NCBI GenBank assembly: GCA_032358165.1
Contig: JAALGY010000054.1
Coordinates: 1,860,001-1,924,000 of the forward strand
DNA: 64,000 bases
Direction: 5' to 3'
Source: Diplosphaera chodatii
Taxonomy: Eukaryota; Chlorophyta; Trebouxiophyceae; Prasiolales; Stichococcaceae
Below the pieces are notes generated by a model. It saw only the letters and a program-made list of their open reading frames with translations. It was not told the origin of the DNA and ran no database searches. Numbering within the stretch: the first letter of the stretch is position 1; each line of letters starts with the position of its first letter. Position numbers and translations under genes: made by a program. Shown here piece after piece: positions 1-13,000 of the stretch.

Positions 1-783
1 TGATTCAGTCTGCAAATGTGTGAAAATGTGGTGCACTGCATCCTACAACAGGGCCTGCCGCCGGGCTGCCCAATGAGCAATGGGGCGGCGGGCACCGGGT
101 GAATGCCAACCAACATAAGCACTGGGGAACGCGTGTGAATGTTGCCATGCCCTGCGCTCTCATCAGCATCTGCAGATGTGCTATGTGAACGGATTGCACC
201 TTTGCTTCTCATCACCTGATTGTCCTGCTTTGGAGGTGCCATGGTGGCTTGCAGAGCCGTTGGCTGCAACCCCCTTTTACGGCAAGGTGCTCATCGCATG
301 AGCCGATACAAGTGAGGATGTTGCGGAGCTATGGTAGTCACACGCCAGCAGGTGACCGGTATGCTCAGCTCTTTGCTGGACAACCTCCGTTTGCTCAGCC
401 TCAACTCACTTGCAGGCAAACACTTGATTCACATGAACAACGGTGCTGCTGATGTAACGTACGATGCTGCATCAAGGTGGATGCGCAAAGCACTGGTGTC
501 ACCTCCAAGCTCAGCATTGCATGTACACTCGCCGTCAGATCAGCAGCTTGTCTCAGGCGTGACTTTAGGACACAACCTGGCTACAATTACCATGACTAAG
601 GTGGCAAATTGCAAACTGCGCAGTCTCGAACTGCGACAAACAGTCAGTCACTTCTGCCTAGTGAAAGTGTGAAGAAGCAGACAACCGTCCGTCATAAGCA
701 TGTTCAGATACCAAAATCATGCATAGGTGCGATGCCACCATAGTACTGTACACCGTCCAAACACTTTGCACCGTGCGAGTCTC
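1..783. other. Intergenic or unassigned left edge
   Basis: I see no protein family, RNA gene or repeat here. Short open frames exist on both strands, but none carries a recognisable motif. The stretch lies beyond the stop codon of the minus-strand membrane-protein gene that ends at 784, so part of it is probably that gene's 3' untranslated region. Confidence 0.4.
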
Positions 784-2892
784 TCAGAAGCCCCCATGAG
801 ATGAGCTGACTGAGGCAGGTTGCAACAGGCTTCGCCTGCTACCAGCACCCGCAAAGTGGAGACTGCCGCTCCTGTGACTGCTGCCACCGCCACCATACAT
901 GCCGTCACTGCCACCAGCGTCTGAGCCATCTGCCGCTGATGAGGCGTCCACATCGTCGCTGAGGGTGCCAGGCCCGCGCTTCTCGATCAGCGCCATCTCC
1001 TGCGGGGCGGCCGCCATCATGTGGCTGCCGCTCGCTGTCAGCGCTTCCTCGAGGTCGCTGGTATCGTGCCACTCCACCACCACATTCTGCATGGTGGCAC
1101 AGGATATACCATCCGCTCAATGCCCAAACAACTAATGTTGATAAGTGGTGCTGTTGCAACAATGCCATGCACGATGATGACCCAAGCAAGATGCCAGTTG
1201 CACTAGTGCATCACCATAGTTCGCACCTTGTCAGCGGACTTTGCCACGAAGACGGGCACCGCCACAAGCAGCCAGGCCGCCAACAGTGCCATGAGGCAAG
1301 CGGCCGCGCGATAGAAGATGATGAGCAGCTGCCATACTAGGTTGAAAGGATTGGTCGACACGCTGGCGCCCAGTGTTGCTAAACCCGCAACCACCAAAAC
1401 ATCCATGCCCAGCTCCAGCGTCCGCATCCGCCTCAGCAACCGCCTATGATATGCATGTTAGACCCACACGTTACATGATCCTTATCTGCAATTGCCGGAA
1501 GGTCAGTGACAGCCTGGGCGTCGCAGACAGTTTGCAGCACCTCAGATGTGCTGCAGCCTATTACCTGTTGATGGTGGTCGCGGCCAGCTTGGACGACACG
1601 ATAAGTAGACCAAGCAGAAAGGCCAAGCTGAAGATGCCAGTCACGATGATCATGGCTGCTGGGTAGATGCAGACAATGCACCTGTAGGGGGTCAGGCTCC
1701 GCTGCAGTCTGGCTCGTCAAATCGGATCCTTGTGGCATGCTCCAGGTGACAGCAGGGCTGCTCAACAACACCAACAAAGGTGCAGATGATGCCACAGTAA
1801 CGTACCCTGCAGTGCCATTGGCACACTGTGCTGCATTGCCTTCGTAGTACACGCCAAAGAAATACCTCGGCAGGCTGCCATTACGTTGCTCCCACTCTGC
1901 AACATAAGCATGTAGTCACGCCACGGCACATGTTCTAAGAACAGTCACAGCAGCTATGCAGCCATGCAGCAGCAGTTCCTAGCCAATATGCCATACAACG
2001 CTGACGTTCCCATACAGTCGGTCAGTAAAACTCACCATGGGACTGAAAGATCTTCGAGAACCAGGCAAGCACAACCTGAACAACCAGCACTGGCAGCGTG
2101 CCCGCTATTGCGAGTTTCAACACACCACCAGCTGTGCGTTCCCTGCCTAGCCGCCGCCACCTCTTGCCGGGGCTGCACATGATGAAATGTCAAAGTTCAG
2201 GGCTACCGGGCCAAGCCTGCACATTCGAACTGGGGATGCCCCCGACAGCAGCAGGCATGGGTCGCGGTGCATGCCAGGCGTGCCTGAGGCTGGACTGGCA
2301 CAGCAGCAGCGCCAGCAGGCAGAACAGCGGCTGCAGCAGGCCCAGGCTGAATGCTAGATAGATGCGGCACAGTTGGTCGGAGGTGCGGTTGCTGGCTCGG
2401 CCAGGCCGCTCCGGCACCCCCCACAGCGCCAGCATTCGAAGTAGCTCCCACAGCTGCGGCAACAGCACCACGTGTGGTTCAGCGATGGTTGTTCCAAGCT
2501 GCAGATGCTTTGGGTCCTGCTGCAGCCAACAAGTGCGTGCAATGGCACTTGAGCTGGGCATGGACGTCCAGTGAAAGGTCTATCAAGTTGGCAACACACC
2601 AGCCAAACTGCCGCCACTGCCTGCATGACCACACGCGCAAGCCACAAGCCGTTGAACTGCCGCAAGGCGCGTGCTTCACGCATCGCTGCTGTCCATGGTG
2701 CGGCATATGCGCCCACGCTGAGGCAGAGGAGTGCACAGAAGCCTGCAGACGCGCAAAAGAACGTCATCATCCTGACATGCTTTGCTTACCTCTGCATTAG
2801 GAGTTTGCCCGCGAACTCATCGGACAGCAACACTCACCCGAGACGGCAAGGACTGCATAGTCGATGGTCTGTAGGGTGTCGGCTGTTATCAT
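784..2892 (-). CDS. Uncharacterised multi-pass membrane protein
   Basis: Spliced minus-strand gene. The proposed start is the ATG at 2892-2890, opening MITADTLQTIDYAVLAVS. A GTGAGT donor joins in phase 1 to an exon starting at 2742 that reads GFCALLCLSVGAYAAPW and then REARALRQFNGLWL. Further exons give a hydrophobic stretch with CRIYLAFSLGLLQPLF (about 2290-2350), a clear membrane helix around 1570-1675 (AAMIIVTGIFSLAFLLGLL), and two more between about 1210 and 1420 (VLVVAGLATLGASV, IFYRAAACLMALLAAWLLVA). The C-terminal tail from about 1090 to the TGA at 786-784 is soluble, acidic, and Ser/Gly-rich. The order of segments resembles an unnamed plant membrane-protein family I know only by pattern, so no function is given. 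The exon from about 1850 to 2190 is not resolved. It is divergent from the MYB gene that starts at 3758. Confidence 0.6.
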
Positions 2893-3757
2893 GGCGAGGG
2901 CGCCACTGGTACAGCAGAGCCACCAGCGCAGCCGCTGTGGACGTCGACTGTCACAGCGGCCTCCAGCTATCCAGCCGTTGGCAGCGTGATCGTCTTGTCG
3001 TGTGGCTGGCCAATGTACTAGGTTGCTATGGCCAACTGTCAAGCGCAGCGGCTGCCTACAGCCTGCGCCACATGCCCGCTGAGCCGCGCTGCTCCATGTG
3101 GGCAGCGCAGCGAGGCCTCATTCAGAACTTCTCGTGACTTTTCGGCACTCCCTACATGATCAGACCAGGTTCCACACTCCGTTTGGCTCGTCACCTCCGA
3201 GTGCCAACGATACAAAACTCAAAAGCCGCTGTCGTGCACCTCGCTTCGCAGCACGGCAGGCAAGCACAGCTAGGCTGTGTGCTGACACTGCGACAGACCG
3301 AGTGAGTAACTGCCAACCTAGGCTATGGTTCGACTCGCAAGAAGGACGTTGGGGTGGGACAGAAGGTCGCAGCCGATTCAGGCCGTTCTGTCGCTGATGG
3401 TGTGCTTCGATGTCAGGCAAGCTTCAGACTGCTGTCGGTTAGTCTGCAATGCGCAAGCGGCGGTGCAGCGTTTGTATCAGCAGGTCACTGTTGCGCTTTC
3501 CGCTCGAAAGGCAGTTTGCTCGATCGGAACCTCGATCGACCACGATGATCGGGGCAAACCCTCCCTCGCACCAGGCTGAGCGACTGACGTCAGCTGCAAG
3601 TATCCTGGCCAGAAATCGGTGCAAGCCTACGGTAAACCCTAGGCATACCCACAGGCCACCACAAAGTGTCTCGGCTTCATCCGTTAGTGGATATTATTTC
3701 CCGCAGCAACAGTGCGGCCAACGTCCTGTCACATGCGCCGATGACAGCCTCTTGAAC
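2893..3757. promoter_or_regulatory. Divergent intergenic region (membrane gene / MYB gene)
   Basis: About 865 bp separates the proposed starts of a minus-strand and a plus-strand gene, so both promoters should lie here. I could not assign a TATA box or a clock element with confidence. Open frames in this stretch on either strand have no family features. Confidence 0.4.
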
Positions 3758-6700
3758 ATGGAGCAACCTCGGCAGCATGGCCGGCCGGAGGCCAGGCCCC
3801 TGCTGCACAGCGTCTCTGCGCCCCAGCAACCGCAGCGTGCCGCCTCCGGGCAGCCGGAGAACCTGCTGCACGCCTGCTCGGCGCAGGCGCGGCTGGAGGG
3901 CGCGCCCAGTGCCACGCCGTCGGATGGTGGCAGCGACAAGGTGCGAGGGCGGTGGCCCCTCATGCTTTTGGGACGGGGCTGGGCCGGCATAACCCTGCCG
4001 TTGGTGTAGCACGAGAGCAGCTGCGGGCCGTGGTGCCTCTGAGCCCCAGCCAGGGCGCCTCTTGCACCTCTGGCGCTGCCAAGCACCGCCTGGAACGCGG
4101 CTCAAGCTGGCGGTGTTGCCGTCCGTACTGCCCCGTCTTGGGCTTGGCGTTTTCAAGCTTTGGCGCTCAGCACCGCGGTGATGCTCCACTGGGGTTGCAG
4201 GCTGTTCATTCTCAGGCCTCGTGCACGACATGATGGTCGGGTCGCAGCGTGCACTTGCCGCCGCGCCAAAAGGGGCCCGAGCCCCCGGAAAAAGCGCTTG
4301 CACCGTCACCCACTTCCGGGCGCTTTTTGAGATGGTGTCTGTCAGGCGCCCTAGCGCCGCTAGCCGGCTGTCCTTGCAGATGTGCCTAGTTGACATGAAC
4401 GTCGTTCTGGCTGCCCGATGCGGGCTCGCGCCTGCGCCGCTCGCCTGTGCTTTGACGCCCAGATTTCTGTGGCTGTGAATATCACCGCGCAGCATACGGA
4501 CTCTTGGTTGGTGGTTCGACAGCTTCGCGAGCCTGCTGCCCACCGCGCAGTGCAGACTTCTTGTTATCTTGAGCTGTGAGCTTGCTGTGCAGGTGCGCAA
4601 GCCCTATACAATTACCAAGCAGCGTGAACGCTGGACGGATGCTGAGCACGCGTTGTTCCTGGAGGCACTGCGGGAGCATGGCAGGGCGTGGCGCCGCATC
4701 GAAGGTAACTAATCAGCTTCAGTGTGCAGATTCGTCAGCCTGTGCACTGTCTCGTGCATCTGGCTGCCTCTGCCGGACTTTTAACCACAGCGATGGTCTT
4801 CTGCTTGCAGAGCACATCGGCACCAAGACGGCCGTGCAGATCCGCAGCCATGCGCAGAAGTTCTTTGCCAAGCTCGAGCGCGAGCAGGCCAGCGGCCACA
4901 AGTCCACAGGTGCAGCGGATCTCCTGGCTATTGAGCGCGACAACTTGATGATCCCTGTCCTGATTATCAGCTGGGCACCTCCGCTCTCTACAAGGCAAAC
5001 TGTCAACGCGTCTCGTTTTTGCTGCACACAGAGCTGCCAGCGGACCTGACGATCCCGCCGCCGCGCCCAAAGCGCAAGCCGGCACGGCCATACCCCAAGA
5101 AGTCTGAGCCAGAGGCCAGCGACACGGGCGCTGGCCCAGCTGCAACTCAGACGGGCACCGGCTCTGGCGGCAACAGTGGGCTGCAGCGCCACGGCCCGCT
5201 ACACGGCAGCCAGCACCTCCCAGGCTCCGTGGCACTGCCCGCCGGCCGCATCTCAGCAAGCCCCAGCTCCGGGACCAACGGCTTGGGCGCGCAGGCACTG
5301 CTGCGGGCCGCCAGCAGCATGGGGCCCATGGCGCCGTACCCGCAGCCCGCCGCGCCGGAGTGGGCGCACCAGGGGCTGCAGCGCGCGAGCCTGGACGCTG
5401 GCGTGGCGGCCGTCGCAGCGGCGGCCTCGGCGGCGGCCGCGGCAGCGGCGGCGGCCGTCGTCGCCACTGCAGACGAGGCGACGCAGGCGCAGCTGCAGGC
5501 CAGCCCGCCGCAGGGCTTCCCCTTCTTCGGCATGCCGCCCTCGGCGCTCGGGCTGTTTGCGACGCAGATGCAGGCCAGCCCGCAGCTCGTCGGCCTGGCG
5601 GCGGCGCAGCAGCAGGCGCTCCTGCAGCAGCAGCAGCACCAGCAGCAGGCGCACCAGATGCACGCCAACCACGGCAGCGTCAGGCGCCCGCACGCGAGGT
5701 CCCCGCACGCCGCGCACGCCGCACGGGCGTGGGCGGGCCCCGGCCTGGCGCCCGGCGCCACCCTGGAGTGGACCGCCACCAGCGACCCCTCGGGCCAGGC
5801 GCCCGGCCCCCTGCGAGCGCCCAGCCAGCCCGGCAGCGAGAACGACGGGGACTCGGCCTGCAGCCGCGAGACGCGGTCCCGCGAGACGCGCTCCGGGCCC
5901 AGCCTCGGCGCCGGCCGCCTGCCGGGGGCCGTCACCCTGCGCACCGGCAGCGGTACTGACCTGCTGGCCGGGAGCGGCGCCGCGGCGGCCGCTGCGGCTG
6001 CGTCAGCCGCCGCTGCAGACCGCACGATGCAGCTGGCGAGGGCCGCCACCTTCGGCCCCGGCGGCCTCAACCCAGCAACCCTGAGCATGGCCGGTCGCAC
6101 CGACACGCGGGCGGCCTCGGTGCCGCCGCAGTGGGCGCACCTGCCCATCGCCGCGCTGCTGCAGGCCGCGGCCGTCAGCGCCGGCCAGCCGGATGTGCAG
6201 CAGCAGCCGCCGCAGCAGCAGCAGCTGGGCATGCCGCCGGTGGCCCCCATGAACCACTCGCACCTGTTCAAGCCCCCCTTCAAGCCGGCCTCCCCGGACA
6301 TCTCCAACCGCCGCGCTGAGCGGGCCGGCAAGCTGCGCGCCCGCCGCGGGGCGAGCGAGGCCACCGGCCACGGCGGCAGCGGCACACACGGCGGCACCTC
6401 CGGCCAGGCGTCGTTTGACAACTTTACGCTGCCGGCGCGGCAGCAGACCAGCGGCAGCGGCTCACGCGGCAAGGATGCTGCGGCGGCTGCAGACCGCAGC
6501 GGCCAGCCCTCCGGCTCCCCGCCCGCTGGCGACGCCGGCTCAGACGGGTCGCTGGACAGCCTGCTGGTCAAGAACGGCTTTGGTGATGGGGACTCCGACA
6601 AGGCTGAGGGCTACGGCTCCAACCCCACTGGTGCGCTCATGGTTGCGCTCTGTTCACTCCCCCTTCCCCAACCTGTCGCATCATGTGCAACAGTGCGTCG

Positions 6701-8873
6701 CACAGCTAACAGCATCGTCGAGTGTCTGCTGACATCAATTCATACGTACACAGGCAATGGATCAAGCGATGGCCTGAACGCCAGCAACGGCAGTGGCAAT
6801 GGCAACGGTTCCTCAGATGGGGGTGACGATGCTCGCAAGCCATCCCCACCGGCGCCCAGCGGTGAGTGCTGCGAAGTGCCACGCCCCCTGTGCTGTGTCC
6901 TCGAGCCCGCACATCTCGTCGAACGCATCTTGCTGCTCACCTGCCCATCAGGCCTCCCGAACCCTAAGAGGCCACCACTGGCACCTACAGCTTACTCACT
7001 GATGATCCCTCTGTGCGCCCCCAGGCGACGGCACCAGCAAGGCGCCCCGCAAGCTGATGCCCGGGCAGCGCGCGCCCGACCCTGAGCAGTGCGCTGGCAA
7101 GGCCCACGCCCACGCGCACGCGCAGGCCCACCCCCACGCCCGCACCTCCACCGCTCAGCTGGCGGCGCTGCAGGTGCGCGACCCACAGCATGGCCGCTGC
7201 TCATGTTCACTGAGGCAGTGGGGCCTGAGGATCATGACTGCCGGCAAGGATGATAGCCTGTCGTGCTGCCATGTGGCGATTGGTGGCTCTGGCTAGAGTG
7301 TCTGACATGGTGTCGTGTTTGACCATCAGGGCCTCACCAATGCTGCGGGCATGATGCCGCCCAGCTCTGCCGCCGTTGCCGCTGCGAGCGCCAACCTGAG
7401 CGGGTGGAACCCCAGCATGCAGGTTTGGCCCAGCAAACTATTTTCATGTACCGATTATGGTTGATGTGTTGGCAGCATCATGTCCCGCTGTGATCTGGAC
7501 CTCTGGTCATGTTGGAGATGTTTGTGTGACATCCTCCACGCTTCTCGCAGGCACTGGCGGCTCAGCAGGGCATGGCGAACCCGCTCATCCTGCAAGCAGC
7601 AGCCGCCAGCCAGGCGCTCAGTCCCAACGGCCTGAACTCTGCAGCGCTCGCTGCCCTGGCCAGTGCAGGCGTGGGCAACCCATCCTGGCCGGCGGCAGCC
7701 GCGCAGTTGCAGAGCAGCAGCGGCATTTTGCCCATGGGTCCGCTGTTCAACAGCAGCCGCGCACTGCAGCAGCAGGTGAACACGAGCACCGAGTGCCCTT
7801 TTGGTGTTGATGTGAGCTTTGAGGCATGCATAGGGTGCTGCAATGCAAGCTTGCAGGGCAACTCAAGGGGCTGCATGTAGCACAGTTGGCGAACCCGTGA
7901 CGCACACCCTATGCGCAGGTGTTGCTGGAGCAGCTCCAGGCCCAGAGGCAGGCGTCGCTGCAGCTGGAGCGGCTGGCGTCGCAGCGGCAGGCGGCTGAGC
8001 AGTACGAGAACAACCACATCGATGGGCCGCGCCCGCAGCCGGGCCAGCAGCAGCACTCCGCTTTCGAGCCCGCATCCCAGAAGACGCCGCCGCCCTCCTT
8101 CCAGGAGCCCGGCCCAGCCAAACAGGTGACCGCTGCACCTACTGCCGAGCCTGTGTTCATTCCGGCTGCAGGAGCTGCTGCATACACGGGGTGAGCAGTC
8201 ATCACTGCACTCTCGTCTCAACTGCTGCCTATCCTGAATTGTTGAGCATATCAACCTGCAGGCAATATCTGGCCATGGTGGGGGCATGCGGGGCGGCAGC
8301 GGGAGTCCCACCGCCAGCCCCTGCAACGGCAGCCCCGGCGACCGGGCGCTGCTCGACCGGATGCCGTCACGGCCGCGCGCCAACCGCCCGTCCCCCATCC
8401 ACCCCCCCTTCAAGCTGGCGGCTGCAGTCGAGGCAAGTGTGAGGAGCGGCAGCGGGGGCAGTGGCACAGGCGTGGTGCCCCTGGGACCGAAGGACCGTGA
8501 CGTGGCTGCGAGCGGCGGAAGCGGCCGCAGCAGCAACGCATCCACGATCTCGGGCTTCCAGCCCTACCGCAGCGACAGCGGCCTGCTCAAACGCACCATC
8601 TCTGGCCCACGCTTTGATGGTGAGCGTCGTGTCTCCTGTCCGACCATGGATGCGTGGTCGCATCTGTTTGTCCATGACCGCCCTTGGAGATTTGCTTTAT
8701 CCTGTGGGCGTTGCTGCCTGGTGGTTCTTTGCTTTGGCATGGGCTACTGTTCGCCTGTATCGCCTCGACTTTCAACCTCAGGAACTGACAGTCACTCTGT
8801 CATCTCCTCTGCAGTGCCACCAAGGAAGCGGCTGCATTCGTGTGCCCTGGAGCAGGTGGAAGCAGACGCCTGA
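3758..8873 (+). CDS. CCA1/LHY/RVE-like single-MYB transcription factor
   Basis: Predicted nuclear DNA-binding protein of the SHAQKF single-MYB class that includes the plant clock factors CCA1, LHY and the REVEILLEs. The first exon starts at the ATG 3758 (MEQPRQHG) and ends at a GTGCGA donor. The MYB begins in the next exon at about 4593 with [19 protein letters not shown], continues through RAWRRIE, crosses a phase-1 intron, and ends [20 protein letters not shown] downstream exon gives [17 protein letters not shown], the conserved block that follows the MYB in LHY/RVE proteins. The rest is a long low-complexity region rich in Ala, Gln, Gly and Ser (the big exon runs from about 5031 to 6630), followed by several short exons. 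It ends at the TGA 8871-8873 (LEQVEADA). At roughly a thousand residues or more it is long for the plant family. Orthology to a specific clock gene is not claimed. Confidence 0.88.
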
Positions 8874-10010
8874 ACACATGCCGCTGCAGCAACGCTCAAG
8901 CAGACCTAGCACTACAGTAGCTGCGCAGCGGGTAGTCATGCAGCAGGTTACAGCTGCAGCATATGCGGCAGGGCATCACAGCACACAATCAGCCTGGCAG
9001 CAGCCTGCTGACCAGCGTTCTGGAGACTTGCAGCCAGCATGCAAGCAAAATCTTTCCTGCTCGAGCTGTCGCCATGTCACTCGCTTCACTGCAGCGACAT
9101 GGCGACGGCGCCCGAGCTCGGCGGATCAGACATTGTGGTTTGGTTCATTCGACATAACAAGGGAGGTGGATGGGGCCCTGTACCACCAGAACTGCCATCG
9201 TTTTTTGGCGGCGCCTGGGGTTGGCAAGCTGCCTGCGCCTGCAGCAGCTGCAACCAGTGCCGTGCTCAACAGCAGGGAAATATGTGACAAGGGGACGCCT
9301 TAGAGGGTCTGGTTATGATCGAGTGGGCATGGCATGCATGCCTGCTTGACCGAGCCTTGCTTGCACGTCCTGGCCACGCCGTTGCAGTCACATTGTGGCT
9401 CGGAACGTGTGGGCAGGAGCGCATCTCTTCACGGTGTCTGCCACCAGGGACATGTTCTTCGTACTGTTTGGTTTGATCTATTGGTACGGCACATGCTTGG
9501 GAGGCATGCAGTGGCGCACCATTTTGCTGTGCCCAGTGCGCCTCTCAGCTGCTGGTTCGTTATCGTGACGAGCACTGCGTTGGCGTGCGTCCGACATATT
9601 GTTGTTGCCACACCCCCTTCAGTTTGTAAGAGGACAGATCATTTACAGTACTTGTGCCCAGTGCTTTTGCCCCTCTGGCGTGCACCCTCCTGCCCCGTCG
9701 CGTAGTCTGAGCAGCGGCGGAGCGGCATGGTCTGTGGAGGTGTGCCGGTATCACTGCAACCAAAGCACACAGACGTCGAATAGTTCCTCGCGAAACATGA
9801 GTCCTCCACAAGGCCTACATACGTGAGGGACCGCTAGATCGGCCTAGAGCACACAGACACAGCAACAACACTCCCTCAACAGGTCATCACCCGTCTGCCC
9901 GTACAACGCTGTTCAGTACGGGCAAAGCATTGCATCGCATGGCATTGCACATCGCCATTTGCATCACACATATACCGCTCACAAGAGGTTCGATATAGGA
10001 TGCTGCTCGC
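8874..10010. other. Intergenic, probable 3' UTR then promoter
   Basis: No coding motif was found. A TGTAA element at 9625-9629, about 750 bp after the MYB stop codon, matches the usual chlorophyte polyadenylation signal, but that UTR would be long. The distal part should contain the promoter of the phosphatase-kinase gene. Confidence 0.4.
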
Positions 10011-13000
10011 ATGCGGGTATACGAAGTGCTGTGCTGCTTGACGGCTCTGTTCGTCGCTGTTGTCGCCTTGTGCACATTGCGGAGGGTGCCGCAGCAGCCT
10101 TCCGCGCGCCAGCTTGCAACAGACTGCAGCCATGTGGGGGTCTCCATGCGCCGAGGAAGGAGGGCAAGGGTGATCAGCTCACCCTGCGCATTGACCTGTG
10201 GCCCATTCTTGTTTGCAATGTCGCACGACAGCGCTATGGAGCTTGCGCAATTGCTGGCTTGCAGATGGAAGATCGGGTGGTGTGCATGCCAAGCGTACCT
10301 GTGACAGACAACTGCAGGTCAGTATTTGGTAGTCTCTGCAAACGGACATCGGCAATGCCATTTGCAATGCCGAGACGCACCCCATGTACGCTAAGCGTCA
10401 CCTTGATACAGTGCATCGTTCCCCATGTCACGCAGCTTCTACGGCGTTTTGGACGGTCATGAGGGAGAGGCTGCTGTCGACCACGTTGCGCAGCACCTTC
10501 CGGGCGCAGTAGAACAGCAGCTGGCGGGCCTCGCCAGGTGCTGAGGAGGACGTCGGACCAGTGCCTCATGTGTTTGGTCTTTGGTCGCCGCTGAAGCCAC
10601 CCACAGTGTCAGCATTCGCCCTTCCTGTGTCCCTGCAGGTCAGGAAGCTGGGCAGAGGATGCCGTCGTAGCTGCCCTCCGGACTGCTGTCGTCAGCACCG
10701 ATGCAGCGTTTCTGGAGCGTGCAAGGGCGGAGGGCCTTGAGGGAGGCACCACTGCCGTGTTTGCAGTGCTATGCGGACAGCGCGTCCTGGTCGGCAGCAT
10801 CGGGGACTCATATGCCATCCTGTGCGGCTGCCGCGACACCTTTGTTGCAGCTGATGTAGCGCCCACATCACATGGAGGAACGGCACTGCACTTGGAAGCA
10901 GCCGCAGCACCTGCTGCAGACGGGAGGGGAATGGGTGGCACGTCAGAGGCAGAGCATGCTGTACGGGCGGAGGTGCTGTCCGCGCTGCACAGTCCTGGTC
11001 GGCAGGACGAGAAGCAGCGGGTTGAGCAGGCGGGCGGCTGGGTGAAGACAACTGCAGGTCTGGCCCGTTCTGTGCTTGCTGTTTGGACTGCTGTAGTAGC
11101 GGGCACCGTCACGATGTTCATGTCGTGCATACCCTCTGTCATGGCATTGCTGCTTCGTCTGGATGCAGACGGGCGGCCCCGTCTGCTGGGCGAGTTGATG
11201 CTGTCCCGTGCCATTGGTGACCTACCCTACCGCACTGTCGGTCTGATACCAGAGCCAGAGTTCAGCCCCTGGCGCAACATCTCCTCAGGCACGCCATACC
11301 ATGCATACTTTTTGTGGCGTAAGGCAGGTCCTGACCTGTCCTCACCAGGATGCACCACAAGCCATCTGAAAGAAGGAAGAGTGCCAGCAGGGCTCCTCAT
11401 GTGACCTGCAGGCGATAGGTACCTGATCCTTGCATCTGACGGGTTGCTCGAGAAGCTCAGCCCCGATGAGATCTGCGCCACAGCCACAGCCACAGCAAGC
11501 GGCAGGCCGCTGCCACTTGAGCCACAGCAGCAGCCGACTGCGATCCCACTCGGCCCAGTCGGCGTTCCAGTTGTGCCGTCAGAACCGGCGGCGCTGCCTG
11601 TGACTGCAGAGCAGCAGCTGGCATGCAGCACACCCTGCCGCCCCAAGTCGGGCCTCGTTGCATGTGAGGACTGCTGTGGGGCGGCACAGCTTCGGGCGCC
11701 ACGGAAGGCGCAGCAGGTAGCGGAGGCCCTGCAGCAGGCCGCGTATGACCGCACCGCTCTCGACAACATCGCGGTCCTCGTCGTCCCGCTCCAGAGGTGC
11801 GGGCTGCCGCAAGCTGTTTTCTGATGTCAATGCCATTTATGGGGCCTGCATGCATCAGGTGGCTGCATGCTGTATGTCTCCTGTCCAGCAAGATTTGGGA
11901 GACATTGGCTTCAACTGGCTCCTGACACAGGGACGACGAGACCGGCAGCAGCAACATGGCAGTCTCACATGCTCCAGCCACAGCGACAGGGACGGCCGAC
12001 CGCAGGAGCACAGCACCGTATGCCGGCAAATTGGTGGTCCCAGACGGTGCGGCCCACGGATACGAACTGGTGGAGCAGCTAATGGCGCTGCCGCAGCGGC
12101 GAGCACACAGCGGCAAGCCGGGCAGCCTGCGCAGCATAAGCGGCAAAAGCACAGCAGCAGAGTGGCAGCACGGCGACTGGGGCGCCGATCACGCCCTTAC
12201 ACGGCGCTGGCTGGACGCTGGGCCCAGCAGCAGCATCGAGGGCTTCTGTGCGGCTGACCTGCAACCTGCAACGACACTACCGCAGCTTGCCCCGGCAGCG
12301 TCGGCGCTTGTTCAGGTGCTGGCTGGGCTGCCAATGCGTATCGACCAGGAGCCCGAGACGTCAGCTGATGAGGCGAGCTCGCTGGCAGCTACAGCCCAGG
12401 CTCAGCATCGTGAGCACAGCAGCAGCTACAGCACCAGCAGCAACCCGGAGGGACAGGACCTGCATGACTACAGCCTGCAGGATAGCTTTGCACGCGGCCA
12501 CTTTGGCGAAGGTCAGCCCTATAATTGGACATCTTGAAAATCAGAGACCAGCCTGACGGCGTGCGTGAGCAGTACATTTGCATCGCATCTGAGCAAAGAA
12601 TTGCAGCGGCAACTGCAGTGTGGCGGGGGTTGCGGCGTGTGCACCACGGGGCGACCGAGGGCAGCGGTGGGCAGCATTTCGTGCTCAAGCGCCTCATGGT
12701 CGAGCACGGCATGGAGGTGACCCCTTTGGGGTGTCGGTATGCACAGTGACGTGTGCAGCCGCTCTACTCAGCTAGAGCTTGATTGCCATGATGGGCTCAC
12801 TCAGCGGAGATGTGCTGGGCTTCAACATGGGTGTGGCTGTTGCAGGTGCGGCTGTCGGGGCTCAGGGAGGCATACTTTGGCACCATGTTTCGCGACCAGC
12901 AGGCGCGCCAGGCCAGGTGCATCCAGCGCCACGGCAGCAGCGGCTGCAAGCCGAACGCTTCGTCAGCCGGCCTCGCGCACGTCGCCCGCTTCGTGGAATC

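Noticed and set aside
3677..4600. 307-codon open frame on the minus strand
   Set aside because: It overlaps the first MYB exon and the following intron, has no recognisable domain, and is explained by high GC content.
5147..6601. 484-codon open frame on the minus strand
   Set aside because: It is the antisense of the long low-complexity exon of the MYB gene. Its Ala/Cys/Pro-rich composition is what GC-rich antisense gives, and the sense strand has conserved motifs and a coherent exon chain.
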